Shown: positions 36,979-45,308 of the stretch, in pieces
Layout: each line of letters starts with the position of its first letter
Numbering within the stretch: position 1 is the stretch's first letter
NCBI GenBank assembly: GCA_030142905.1
Contig: JASJOG010000006.1
Span: forward strand, 467,501 to 531,500
Source: Heliopora coerulea
Lineage: Eukaryota > Cnidaria > Anthozoa > Scleralcyonacea > Helioporidae
Reading direction: 5' to 3'
DNA length: 64,000 nt
The notes under the pieces: model-generated
The model's database searches: none
What the model saw: only the letters and a program-made list of their open reading frames with translations
Told to the model about the DNA's origin: nothing
Translations under genes and position numbers: made by a program

Positions 36979-37061
36979 TTTTCAAAATTAATCAAATTGA
37001 CCAATTCTGGCGCATTTTCAAAATTAATCAAATTGGTCAATTCTGACGCATTTTCAAAATT
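36979..37061. repeat. 36-bp subterminal direct repeat, left end
   Basis: TTTTCAAAATTAATCAAATT begins at 36979 and 37015, with a partial third copy at 37051, a period of 36 bp. Each copy carries CAATTCTG(A/G)CGCA, which echoes the terminal GATTCTGACGCA. Confidence 0.8.
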
Positions 37062-37255
37062 TAACATTTTTGAAATTTTCAAAATTTCAAAAACGTAAAA
37101 ATCATAAAATAAAGTTTATAATTTTTTATGGTTTGAATCCAAATATTTTTTCATATTCTTCAACCATATCATTCATATAATGACCAAATGCAAGTGTATC
37201 TATTTTATTTTCAAGTATGTTTCGTTTGTCATCTTTTGCCGACAATGCAATTTTT

Positions 37256-40200
37256 TCAACACTCTGTATACAACTCGTGTTTTCTATGTCTTATCAAATT
37301 CATTTTTCTTATTTGTTCTTTTTCATCAAATAAACAATCTTTGTAATTTTGGAATGTTATTTCTTTTTTAATTACATTTTTCTTAACACCTTTACATTTT
37401 TTTTCTTCTTTTCCTTCACCGTCTTCACCGTTTCCATACATTTTGTAAGCATATAATTTTGCTCTCAAACCAACAAATTGTTCTATTTGTTTTCCCCCAC
37501 ATTCATCTTTCATCATTCCAATAACCTTTTTATTTAACCCGGTTTTAATTCCAGATTCATGAACTTTTGGGTAATTACTTGTATCAAACATTTTTTCTAC
37601 ATCTGGAGAAATATCTTTATAAAAATCATCAGTTTTAATTTCATACATTAAACTATCTGTATCGGTAAATAATAATGATGCATTTTCATCATATTTTTTC
37701 TTAATATAATTATAATGAAAATCATACATTAAAGTTTTTGATAAATCCAATATACTCATTCCTAAATATATTGGTTTATTCAACATAATTTTAGTCTTAT
37801 ATTTATGTATTGCAATTAAATTTTCAGAAAATATCGTTCTACTTTTAAAATTACTTTTTGAAAATAATTTTAATGCTTTTTCTTGCCTATTTACCAATTG
37901 TATATCAACTCTATTTCTTACATTTTCCATGGTTTTCCCAAACACAGAATTATTCATCAATTTGAAAAAATCTTTTTCAAAATCATTTTTTGCATTTGTT
38001 CTCAAATTTGTGTTCAAATCAATATATTGTTTCATAAAATCTTTTTCGTAAAATTTTACTCCTTTATGAATTCGAGTACAACGAAGCCCCAATTTTTCAT
38101 ACAATTTTAAGTTTTCACAATGTAAAACATATTTTTCTTTATTATTCAAATTTGGAATCAGTTTTTCAACTTGGTCAATTTTTAATCTTTCTGGCACAAG
38201 AGGATATTCATTATGTGAATCATGTAAATCTTCAGGATACTCCAAGTCAACTTCTAAAATACAACTAACGGAATGGTCATCTCCACCGTTTTTCCAATTT
38301 TCCAATTCTTTTTCAGTCATCCATTTGAAATCTCTAACAGGCAATTTCTTACTCATTGCCCAACCATATAAATTATTAGCGTCAAGATATGGAAGATAAA
38401 CACTATCTTCTTTAGGGTTGTATTTGTTTTGAACCTGCGGTCCTGCAACTTCGTCCGATGAGTCCGAAGGGCGATCCATATATTTGTTGTTTGCTTTTGC
38501 ATATCTTTTTACAATAGTTGAAATTCCACCTCTGATTCCTTTTTCAATCATGAGATACATTTGTGGATCAGATAATAGATCCAATTCAATTTTTGTAATT
38601 TTCAACATTGCATCCCAAGCTAATCCAGGTGAAGTGAAATACCAAGCAGGATCCAATTTATAATTTTGCTTACAAACTTTTCTAAAGTTTTCAAAGACAT
38701 CACCCAAAAGTAAAACATCAGTTTTCAAATATAAATCATGGTACTCTCTCATATTTTTAATATTAAATTTTTCCCAAACATTTTGCACATGTGAATAATC
38801 TTCTTCACTTATACTTTTATCATTTAAACTAGAATAAAAACATTCTTTATCAGGCAGTTTTTCTTCTTTTAATTTTTCAATGCTGTCAAACCATTCATAA
38901 GGAAAAACACCTTTTCTAGTTAACAATGCGGCTTTTTCTTCATTTTTATAAAATCTTTTCAAAATATTTAATTCGTTTTTATCTAAATTATTAACTAAAT
39001 TTGCTAAACTAGTTTGCATAAATTTAAAACTATCAATAAATCTAATTTTTCTTTTTACATTAACAATTTCTTTAATTTTATACTTCGTGTCACTGGTTGA
39101 TGGTACGCTTTGCGATTCTTCACATTCAATAATATTTTCTTTACCACCGCGTGCGGCGCTGCTTCGCAGCGTTTGAAGTTGTTTTTCTGTTACTATGTGT
39201 GTTTTTTCAAATTTACTAACAATTTCTTTTGTAAAACTAATATATTTTTCCTCAGTGTTTGGTATACAATCAATTTCACCTTCTGAAACACCAAGATTTT
39301 TGATAAACAAATGACTGTCATAGTTTTGTAAATTATGAAATATAACTGGAATAAATTTTGGATTTTTCATTTTTGAATTACAACTAACACAAGCAGCTCC
39401 ACGATATTTTCCTGTATAATGACAATGATCGCGAACTTTGTTCGCGTCAGCGTTGCTTTGCGACGCTTGAACTTTTTCTATATCGGCGGAGCCGCCCTTC
39501 GGGTTTACTTTGTTTTTGTCTTTGTCGTTTTCATTGTTTTCTTTTTTAGTAAATTCAATTCCACAAGCGTAACAATTTTCAGCTAATCTAAAATCTACTT
39601 TATCCATTTCACTTAATATTATCTTTTTTGGGAATTTAAATTGTTCGTGTATTTTTTTAATATCATTTTCTAAACTTTCTACAAATTTTAATGACACATC
39701 ATCGAATGCGCCGGCTCCGCCGTCTTTATTATCACCTATTGAGTATTTTACTAATTTTGGTTTAAATAAATTATCATCAAAACATTTTATCAAATAACAA
39801 TATCCAGATGGTTCATGTTTTTGAAATTGTTTTGTTTTGTCTCCAATATTTTCATCTATATTTTTCAAATTACATTCAAAATCTGCATAAATTACAAATG
39901 GAATATCATGCATTCTTTCATAATTTTTAAACTTTAATTTTTCACCTTTATCTGGATAAACAGTTTTTCCACATTCATATTTTGAACAATATTCTAAATG
40001 ATTTTTAAGAGTTTGTTCATTACTAAAATGTTGTAAACAATAATCACAAATATGTGTTTTTTCTTTATGTTTACTAACTTGACTTGAAAACAACCTGCTC
40101 ATATTTTTAATTAAACAATAATGTTTACCATTTTCATTAGTTATTAACAATATGTTCACATGTGTATTTACATGATTTTGAATAGGTGTTATTAATTTAC

Positions 40201-41371
40201 TTACTCTCAAAGGAAAAATTTCATGATTTTTTTCTTCGTTGTATCCAAATAAATTAATTGCAATATTATTATTTTTTTCAAATTTATCAATATCAGAAAA
40301 TCCACATGGGAAATTAACATCTTTAACATTAAAACTTTCAGACTTCTTTTTTAGAATTTTTGTAATTCTTCCAGCATCTTTCAAATTAGGAGTGGTTTTC
40401 AAAAGTTCATTTATTGTTATATACCACAATAAACATTTTTGATCCTCATTTTGTGGATTGATAATTGCTTTTTTATTTTTTAAAAATTCTGGTAAAGGAA
40501 TATAAGATGAAGCAAGTAATCTTTTAATTTCATTAATATTGAGAATTACTTTCAAAGATTTTTCAAATTTCCATAAACTTGAATTTTGTAAAAATGTTTC
40601 AAAACTTAAAATAATTTTTTGAGTCATTTTTTCATATATTTCATCAAAATTATTTCCTTCAAAAATTTCTTCATAATAACTATGAAAATGAGTATTATCC
40701 ACAGTTGTTTCTCCTGTTGCTGGATTTGTTTTTGACATCAAACACACAAGAGTTATTTGTTGTTTTGTGCTTGGAAATTTTTTGAATTTTTTAATTATCA
40801 ATGGTTTTATTTTTTTCAACAGACTCAAAGGATCATATAAAGATAATTCAAATTTTGTTAAATCCATTTCATATCTTTTTGTTACATTTAGAGCTTCTTT
40901 ATCCAATCTAAATTTTGCAGTTGCAGTTGAAACTTTACCTTTTATTTTGTCAAATATATCTGAAAAATTATTTTTTAATTTATTATACCAATTTTTTATT
41001 CTTTCTGTTCCTTTGTTATTTGATGGGTTGTATTTATCAAATAAATTAAGCAATTCTTCTTTGGATTTATCTAACAAATTATTTGCTTTTTCTTTTGATC
41101 TTTCAAGTAAATTAATGTTTAAATTTTTTTTTGGTCTTAAAGGTGCTTGTAAATTTTTTTCAGTAATTGGTTGGTCTAAAATTGATGAAGAAATTTCTTG
41201 ATTTTTTCTTGGTCTTCCTCTATTTCTTACAACAATTCGTTCATTTTGTTTTTTTTCTGAAGGTAATGTTGGTGGTCTTCCTCTTTTTTCCCGTCTTGGT
41301 CCTACAAAAGAACCATAAGTATATATTCTTGGTCTTCCACGACCGCGTTTTGAAATTTCAGTTCTGTTCAT
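37256..41371 (-). CDS. polB: Protein-primed family B DNA polymerase, 3' end frameshifted
   Basis: The 1,371-residue frame opens with three AT-hook cores (RGRGRPR at 9-15, RGRPP at 30-34, RGRPRK at 51-56), then a long N-terminal region, a C2HC finger (CDYCLQHFSNEQ...HLEYC), Exo I (YADFEC, D497 and E499), a CxxC...DHCHYTGKYRGAAC..CN endonuclease-VII-like zinc knuckle (D648) and Exo II (HNLQNYDSHLF). The polymerase motifs follow: A (YLDANNLYG, D997), B (KLMNNSVFGKT, about 1137-1147), C (FTDTDS, 1235-1240) and GLRAKLYAYKM. This is the Polinton replication polymerase. The frame ends at HELYTEC. Directly after it another frame continues in-family for about 44 codons to a stop at 37126, so one small indel near 37259-37262 cuts off the conserved C-terminus. 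Several short Gly/Ala/Ser-rich inserts coincide with GC-rich hairpins. Confidence 0.93.
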   Translation of the reverse strand: MNRTEISKRGRGRPRIYTYGSFVGPRREKRGRPPTLPSEKKQNERIVVRNRGRPRKNQEISSSILDQPITEKNLQAPLRPKKNLNINLLERSKEKANNLLDKSKEELLNLFDKYNPSNNKGTERIKNWYNKLKNNFSDIFDKIKGKVSTATAKFRLDKEALNVTKRYEMDLTKFELSLYDPLSLLKKIKPLIIKKFKKFPSTKQQITLVCLMSKTNPATGETTVDNTHFHSYYEEIFEGNNFDEIYEKMTQKIILSFETFLQNSSLWKFEKSLKVILNINEIKRLLASSYIPLPEFLKNKKAIINPQNEDQKCLLWYITINELLKTTPNLKDAGRITKILKKKSESFNVKDVNFPCGFSDIDKFEKNNNIAINLFGYNEEKNHEIFPLRVSKLITPIQNHVNTHVNILLITNENGKHYCLIKNMSRLFSSQVSKHKEKTHICDYCLQHFSNEQTLKNHLEYCSKYECGKTVYPDKGEKLKFKNYERMHDIPFVIYADFECNLKNIDENIGDKTKQFQKHEPSGYCYLIKCFDDNLFKPKLVKYSIGDNKDGGAGAFDDVSLKFVESLENDIKKIHEQFKFPKKIILSEMDKVDFRLAENCYACGIEFTKKENNENDKDKNKVNPKGGSADIEKVQASQSNADANKVRDHCHYTGKYRGAACVSCNSKMKNPKFIPVIFHNLQNYDSHLFIKNLGVSEGEIDCIPNTEEKYISFTKEIVSKFEKTHIVTEKQLQTLRSSAARGGKENIIECEESQSVPSTSDTKYKIKEIVNVKRKIRFIDSFKFMQTSLANLVNNLDKNELNILKRFYKNEEKAALLTRKGVFPYEWFDSIEKLKEEKLPDKECFYSSLNDKSISEEDYSHVQNVWEKFNIKNMREYHDLYLKTDVLLLGDVFENFRKVCKQNYKLDPAWYFTSPGLAWDAMLKITKIELDLLSDPQMYLMIEKGIRGGISTIVKRYAKANNKYMDRPSDSSDEVAGPQVQNKYNPKEDSVYLPYLDANNLYGWAMSKKLPVRDFKWMTEKELENWKNGGDDHSVSCILEVDLEYPEDLHDSHNEYPLVPERLKIDQVEKLIPNLNNKEKYVLHCENLKLYEKLGLRCTRIHKGVKFYEKDFMKQYIDLNTNLRTNAKNDFEKDFFKLMNNSVFGKTMENVRNRVDIQLVNRQEKALKLFSKSNFKSRTIFSENLIAIHKYKTKIMLNKPIYLGMSILDLSKTLMYDFHYNYIKKKYDENASLLFTDTDSLMYEIKTDDFYKDISPDVEKMFDTSNYPKVHESGIKTGLNKKVIGMMKDECGGKQIEQFVGLRAKLYAYKMYGNGEDGEGKEEKKCKGVKKNVIKKEITFQNYKDCLFDEKEQIRKMNLIRHRKHELYTEC
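38441..38475. repeat. GC-rich hairpin insert in polB
   Basis: CTTCG and CGAAG pair across an 11-nt loop. The insert encodes the Ser/Asp-rich segment DRPSDSSDEVAG between conserved polB blocks. Confidence 0.5.
39147..39171. repeat. GC-rich double hairpin in polB
   Basis: CCGC-GT-GCGG (39147-39156) is followed directly by CGCTGC-TTC-GCAGCG (39157-39171, 6-bp stem, 3-nt loop). It codes for LRSSAARGG in a polB linker. Confidence 0.75.
39430..39467. repeat. GC-rich double hairpin in polB
   Basis: CGCGAAC-TTT-GTTCGCG (7-bp stem) is followed after two bases by AGCGTTGC-TTT-GCGACGCT (8-bp stem with one T:G). It lies between the CxxC and DHCH halves of the zinc knuckle, in the linker and reaching the first residues of DHCH. 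Confidence 0.8.
39485..39503. repeat. GC-rich double hairpin in polB
   Basis: GGCGG-AG-CCGCC overlaps CCC-TTC-GGG. It encodes NPKGGSAD in the same polB linker as the pair at 39430-39467. Confidence 0.65.
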
Positions 41372-41403
41372 TCTTTATTTATATATATATTTTTTTTAAA
41401 GTA
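41372..41403 (-). promoter_or_regulatory. polB upstream AT box
   Basis: On the minus strand a run of A is followed by TATATATATAAATAAAG and then the ATG. The same A-run plus TATATATA layout precedes the next small genes at 41.85 and 42.27 kb. Confidence 0.5.
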
Positions 41404-41477
41404 AAAAAAAAATTTTTTACATAAACAAAATTTTTATCGTATGACTAGAATTAAAAAAAATTAACGAATTGAGTTAA

Positions 41478-41843
41478 TTAAATGATTTTATTAAATATAA
41501 AAAAATTTATTGATGATAATATAGTTTTAAAACTTGGGATTAAATTAATTTTGTAAGTTTTGGTATAAATTTTTTTACCACCGGCGGATCTGTACTTCGG
41601 GTTGTAATTAATTTCAAAATCATTGAAAATACAAAATTTTTTTTTATAATTTATCAAAAATTCATGATGTGGTAATAATTCCCTGTCACCTGAAAGTTTA
41701 GCAATTTTATCAGAAAAAACATAAAATAAATAGTCTTCTTCATCATAAAAGCTGAAATCTTTTAGATCGTTTTTATCTTCATATATATTTTTTTCAATAA
41801 TCCTCTGGCCACAACGCGGTTTTTTTGACTTGACTTGATACAT
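41478..41843 (-). CDS. Polinton small protein, 121 residues, unknown
   Basis: Not recognised. The N-terminus is Lys-rich with a CG motif (KKPRCGQRI); the middle is acidic (KNDLKDFSFYDEEDYLF); the C-terminus is basic and hydrophobic. There is no predicted membrane segment. It lies between polB and the SAP/NUMOD1-like gene, all on the minus strand, and has the shared AT-rich upstream run although the start context is AACAAAATG. The segment RYSAGG is encoded by a short GC-rich patch near 41580. Confidence 0.6.
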   Translation of the reverse strand: MYQVKSKKPRCGQRIIEKNIYEDKNDLKDFSFYDEEDYLFYVFSDKIAKLSGDRELLPHHEFLINYKKKFCIFNDFEINYNPKYRSAGGKKIYTKTYKINLIPSFKTILSSINFFIFNKII

Positions 41844-41919
41844 TTTGTTATCTTTTATTTTATATATATTTTTTTTTAAAGTAAAAAAAATCTTTAAAAA
41901 AAATCTGGTAGATCAATTT

Positions 41920-42267
41920 TTAAATATTATAGAAAAACAAAAATTCTTGACCATCAATTACAAAATATTTTTTATTATTAATTCTATATTTTATACTTCC
42001 AGGTTTCATATTAAGATTTTTTGCAGCAGATACAAGACTTTTGAAATTTAAAATCTCACCTGTTTCACTATTTATTGCTATTATTGGAATTTGTTTTTGA
42101 ATTTTTTCTCTACAATATTTTTCATACTTTTCATTAGGTTTACTAACTTTAAAACTCAAAATTTCTTCAAGTTGATTTTTTGTAAATTTTTTATAATATT
42201 TTATTTTTCTTTCTTTTGCAATATTCCACAATTGATTATATGTTTTTTGTTGAAAATTTTCATTCAT
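41920..42267 (-). CDS. Small protein with SAP-like and NUMOD1-like motifs
   Basis: 115 residues. The N-terminal YNQLWNIAKERKIK...TKNQLEEIL resembles a SAP-type DNA-binding helix pair. The C-terminal IIAINSETGEILNFKSLVSA...NLNMKPGSIKYRIN...FVIDGQEFLF matches the pattern of NUMOD1, a helix-turn-helix module usually found beside homing-endonuclease nuclease domains. No GIY-YIG or HNH nuclease is attached here. A DNA-binding or regulatory role is inferred. It starts in the TAAATG context. Confidence 0.65.
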   Translation of the reverse strand: MNENFQQKTYNQLWNIAKERKIKYYKKFTKNQLEEILSFKVSKPNEKYEKYCREKIQKQIPIIAINSETGEILNFKSLVSAAKNLNMKPGSIKYRINNKKYFVIDGQEFLFFYNI

Positions 42268-42303
42268 TTATTAATATATATATTTTTTTTAAAATAAATT
42301 TTT

Positions 42304-42621
42304 TTAAAGAAATATAAACATATTAAAATTTGCCATTTTTGATTTTTTAATATTATAAAATTTCTCTAGCTTATTTTCCAATTTTTGTAAAGTTTCCAAA
42401 ATTTCAGTTTGATCGCAATAAATATTATATAAATATAAATAATAAGTTAAAAAATCATAATGAAATTTTTTAGCTAATCTAAATAAATTAAAGACATTGT
42501 AATTTTCTAAAAACTCTTTATATTTTTTAAAGACCGCTTTGCGACCTATTTTGTGATTTTTATTTTTAAAATAATCCAATATAAATTTAAAAATACTATT
42601 TTTATCATTAATTTCAATCAT
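42304..42621 (-). CDS. Polinton small protein, 105 residues, unknown
   Basis: Not recognised. It is Lys/Phe/Tyr-rich and probably helical (FKFILDYFKNKNHKIGRK, then LTYYLYLYNIY and a C-terminal coiled-coil-like ILETLQKLENKLEKF). The start lies in AAAAAATAAATG. It sits eight bases from the stop of the neighbouring gene. Confidence 0.55.
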   Translation of the reverse strand: MIEINDKNSIFKFILDYFKNKNHKIGRKAVFKKYKEFLENYNVFNLFRLAKKFHYDFLTYYLYLYNIYCDQTEILETLQKLENKLEKFYNIKKSKMANFNMFIFL

Positions 42622-42628
42622 TTATTTT

Positions 42629-43051
42629 TTAAATAATTTTATAAACCACATAACCGCTTGAAAGACCAACTATAAAAAAAGCAACATTTTGATATTCTTT
42701 CATTTCATCCGAAGGTTTATAATAATCTTCTAATTTTGGTGGTTCCCTGTCGTTTTCTTCATTTTCAAGAGATTTTAAACGATTATTAATTTCAGCAAGA
42801 TTTTTCAAAGACATGTTTGTTTTATTTATATCAGCATTTGCATTAGATAGTTGTTGTCTTAATTTTTCAATTTCTTGTTTTCTTTTTACTTAGTCTTCAT
42901 ACCATTTTTCTTTTGCTTCACTCAATTTTTCCATTGCTTCATTATGTCTTTTTATCTCTTTTTCATATCCAGAATGATTTAATTTTGAAAATAAAAATCC
43001 AGCACCTGCAAAAGCAACTGCATTAAATAATCCGCCAACTACTGTTTCCAT
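42629..43051 (-). pseudogene. Membrane/coiled-coil protein interrupted by one in-frame TAA
   Basis: The frame starts METVVGGLFNAVAFAGAG (an N-terminal hydrophobic segment) at 43051, preceded by AAAAATAAATG. It reads 53 codons to a TAA at 42890-42892, then continues in the same frame through a charged helix (KQEIEKLRQQL) and LKNLAEINNRLKSLENEEN to a C-terminal membrane segment (VAFFIVGLSSGYVVYKII). An ATG inside (42814) opens the last 61 codons. The continuing protein character on both sides of the stop argues for one gene of about 140 codons with a point lesion, or stop read-through. Small membrane proteins of this type are common in Polintons; the function is unknown. Confidence 0.7.
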
Positions 43052-43090
43052 TTATTTTTACATTTTCTCATTTTTTCTATTTTATGACAT

Positions 43091-43324
43091 TCATGACTTG
43101 AAAGGATCAGAAGGAATCCATTTTTTATCTTGAGCATATTTAACTGCAAGTGATGATAATCCAACAGCTGCTGCTAGTTTTAAAGTAGGAACTAAACTAG
43201 ATGGAGATGATAAACCATCACTAATTACTTTTCTTGATATCATTCCAACTCCAACAGCACCCAATGTAATTATTGTAGAATCATATAATTCATTCATAAC
43301 TTCTTTTCTATTCATTTCACCCAT
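43091..43324 (-). CDS. Small membrane protein, 77 residues
   Basis: Two hydrophobic stretches (TIITLGAVGVGMISRKVI and LKLAAAVGLSSLAVKYA) are followed by a short polar end (WIPSDPFKS). It is preceded by TATAAATAAATG. Probably a virion or membrane-associated Polinton protein. No specific family name can be given. Confidence 0.65.
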   Translation of the reverse strand: MGEMNRKEVMNELYDSTIITLGAVGVGMISRKVISDGLSSPSSLVPTLKLAAAVGLSSLAVKYAQDKKWIPSDPFKS

Positions 43325-43501
43325 TTATTTATACATATAAAAAATTTTTATAAACTTTGTTCGCTTCGCTCATTTTGTTTTCTTTCAGATTTTCACAGGT
43401 TTTCAATACATGACTTACTAGTTGGTGGATTACATTTAGTAATTTCATAATCATTTTTATTTATATTAACTTTTTTGTTTTTACTGTCGATGCTTTCACT
43501 T

Positions 43502-43528
43502 GCAGCTTCGCTGCTGAGTCCAAAGGAC
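43502..43528. repeat. GC-rich double hairpin
   Basis: GCAGC-TTC-GCTGC (43502-43514) is followed by GTCC-AAA-GGAC (43518-43528), downstream of the 111-residue coiled-coil gene. Confidence 0.75.
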
Positions 43529-43579
43529 GAACACTCATTTTGTTCACTAAGTTTGCTTTCGCGTTCGCTTCGCTCACTT

Positions 43580-43915
43580 TCAGCTTCGCTCGCGGTCAAG
43601 TCTTTTGTCGCTTTTATACGCATAATATAGGCCTCCAAGTGCAGTGACAATTGTTACTCCTCCAACAATATACCTGAAATCTATGTAATCTGAAATACCT
43701 GCTATGCGGTTTATTTCTTCTGCTTCACTTTTTTCACGTTCTGCTTCACGTTCTCTTCGCTCAGATTCTCTTTGTCTTGCTTTTCTTTCTTTTGCTTCTT
43801 TTGAAATTTTTGCTAATTTTTTCTCCAATTCCACTTTTCTTGGGTCTTTTGCTTTTTCAGATTTTTCAACTGCTGTTACTTTTTCATTACTTGATTGTTT
43901 ACTTGTTTCACTCAT
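43580..43915 (-). CDS. Coiled-coil protein with C-terminal membrane segment
   Basis: 111 residues: a Lys/Glu/Arg-rich coiled coil (about 12-68, KERKARQRESERREREAER) and then a membrane helix (YIVGGVTIVTALGGLYYAYK). The last residues and the stop fall in a GC-rich hairpin-rich patch (43558-43605). An overlapping frame continues to 43393 with Ser/Glu-rich, then Lys/Asn-rich sequence, so the original C-terminus may have been longer and shifted by the insertion. It starts in TATAAATAAATG. Confidence 0.65.
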   Translation of the reverse strand: MSETSKQSSNEKVTAVEKSEKAKDPRKVELEKKLAKISKEAKERKARQRESERREREAEREKSEAEEINRIAGISDYIDFRYIVGGVTIVTALGGLYYAYKSDKRLDRERS

Positions 43916-43964
43916 TTATTTATACTTTGATTTAATTTTATTTTTTATTCAAAATTTATTCAAA

Positions 43965-43987
43965 CAGCGGAGCTGAGCGCAAGCGCT
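43965..43987. repeat. GC-rich double hairpin, intergenic
   Basis: CAGC-GGA-GCTG (43965-43975) directly abuts AGCGC-AA-GCGCT (43976-43987), an island in otherwise almost pure A/T sequence. Confidence 0.8.
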
Positions 43988-44236
43988 ATTTAAAATTTAT
44001 TCAAGTTATTCATAAGTAAAATTAAATAGACTCAAATAAAAAAAACAAGTAAATTTTTTTATTTAAAATTTATTCAAAAGTTATTTAAAATTTATTTAAA
44101 AGTTATTCAAAGTTATTCATAAGTAAAATTAAATAGATTCAAATAAAAAACAAGTAAATTTTAAATAACCACAAATGTTATTTAAAATTATTTAAAATTT
44201 ATTCAAACGTTATTCAAAATTTATTTAGTTATATAA
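43988..44236. repeat. AT-rich iterated region between gene blocks
   Basis: TTTAAAATTTATTCAAA-type units recur many times. A longer block (CATAAGTAAAATTAAATAGA and onward) occurs twice, at about 44010 and 44118. This is the largest non-coding stretch inside the element. A replication or transcription control role is conceivable but not shown. Confidence 0.6.
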
Positions 44237-45276
44237 TTATATATATTTTAATATTTCATCTTCGTCAAAATCAACACCATATTTTTTACAAAGAAGATAA
44301 TGGTTTAAAACAATTTCTGGATATTTCATTTTTCTTGTTGAAACATATACATATAATATTTCTCCATCCATTTTTCTGTGGTCTTTATTTTTTGATCCAA
44401 GATAAAATTTCATATTTGGAGTGTGATACTTTCTAGCATTTGTATTGAAAGAATTTCTTTTCCATTTACATAAAGATTTCCTTTTTTAACACCGCTGAGG
44501 TTACCTTGATCCCAATGAACGGAAAGACATATTAATTTGTTTATTTGAGTTGCATTTGCTTTCAATTGCCATGTGTTATTTGAAACTGTAGACGGATATG
44601 AATTTGTGATATCTAATGATGAATTACTATAAGAAACACCAAAATCAGAAAGAGTTGGTTGACTTGTTGTTTCATTATCTGTGATTTTAAACAACGACAC
44701 CTCATTGTTAGACGAATTTAATGATTTTAAACCATATACAAAGTAAAAATTCAAGTATTGATAGCTTAAAATATTTTCTTCACAAGTTAAATGTAAATTG
44801 TTGCTGTTTGATCCAAGGTATTGAATGCAATAAAAATTATTATTAATTGAGGATTTTTTGAAAAATGGTTGTTTGTTTGTATCATCTTGTTTGAAAATCC
44901 AATCTTTTTTTCTTGACAAATTAAAAAGTTTTTCAACCTTTTTATTGCTACCTGTGTATTCTATATAATTATCATCATCTTTAACTTCAAAAATTCCTTC
45001 ATCATCCATTTGTAGATTATAAATATTTGCAATTGTATTTGGTGTCACATCATTTCTCAAAGCTTTAGCTTTGTCGTCAACGTATTTTTTATTTACAGAA
45101 TGTTGATTAGAAGAAGGAGAATAATTTGCTGCATGAAGAATATGATGATTTCCCATATCCAAATCCCGAGACATTGTACCACCTGTTTTTGATAATTTTT
45201 TATCAAATTCATTAAATAAGAATTTTTTTTCACTTTGTGTTTTTGAACTAAAATCATCATCAAATATAACACTCAT
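44237..45276 (-). pseudogene. Fibre/lectin-like protein (shorter paralogue), frameshifted near its end
   Basis: The open part (45276-44410, 288 residues) has one fibre repeat (TGGTMSRDLDMGNHHIL...NKKYVDDK, about 32-71) and then a beta-rich lectin/LamG-like region with the strand LICLSVHWDQG also found in the neighbour (LSVHWD). The frame stops early at LESITLQI. From about 44440 a different frame continues to 44237, including MKYPEIVLNHYLLCKKYGVD, which parallels the C-terminus of the neighbouring paralogue (EKEILFYHYVLCNLYNVD). A single indel near 44440-44455 explains this. Likely a receptor-binding or surface fibre of the particle (inference). Confidence 0.75.
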
Positions 45277-45308
45277 TTATTTATACATTTCATGATACAT
45301 TTTTACAT

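Noticed and set aside
37256..41371. CRISPR array or bacterial origin for the AT-rich block
   Set aside because: The repeats are dispersed hairpins without regular spacing or spacers, and the gene set is that of a eukaryotic Polinton.
40767..41424. Plus-strand frames inside polB
   Set aside because: Antisense shadows of the polB reading frame in AT-rich sequence.
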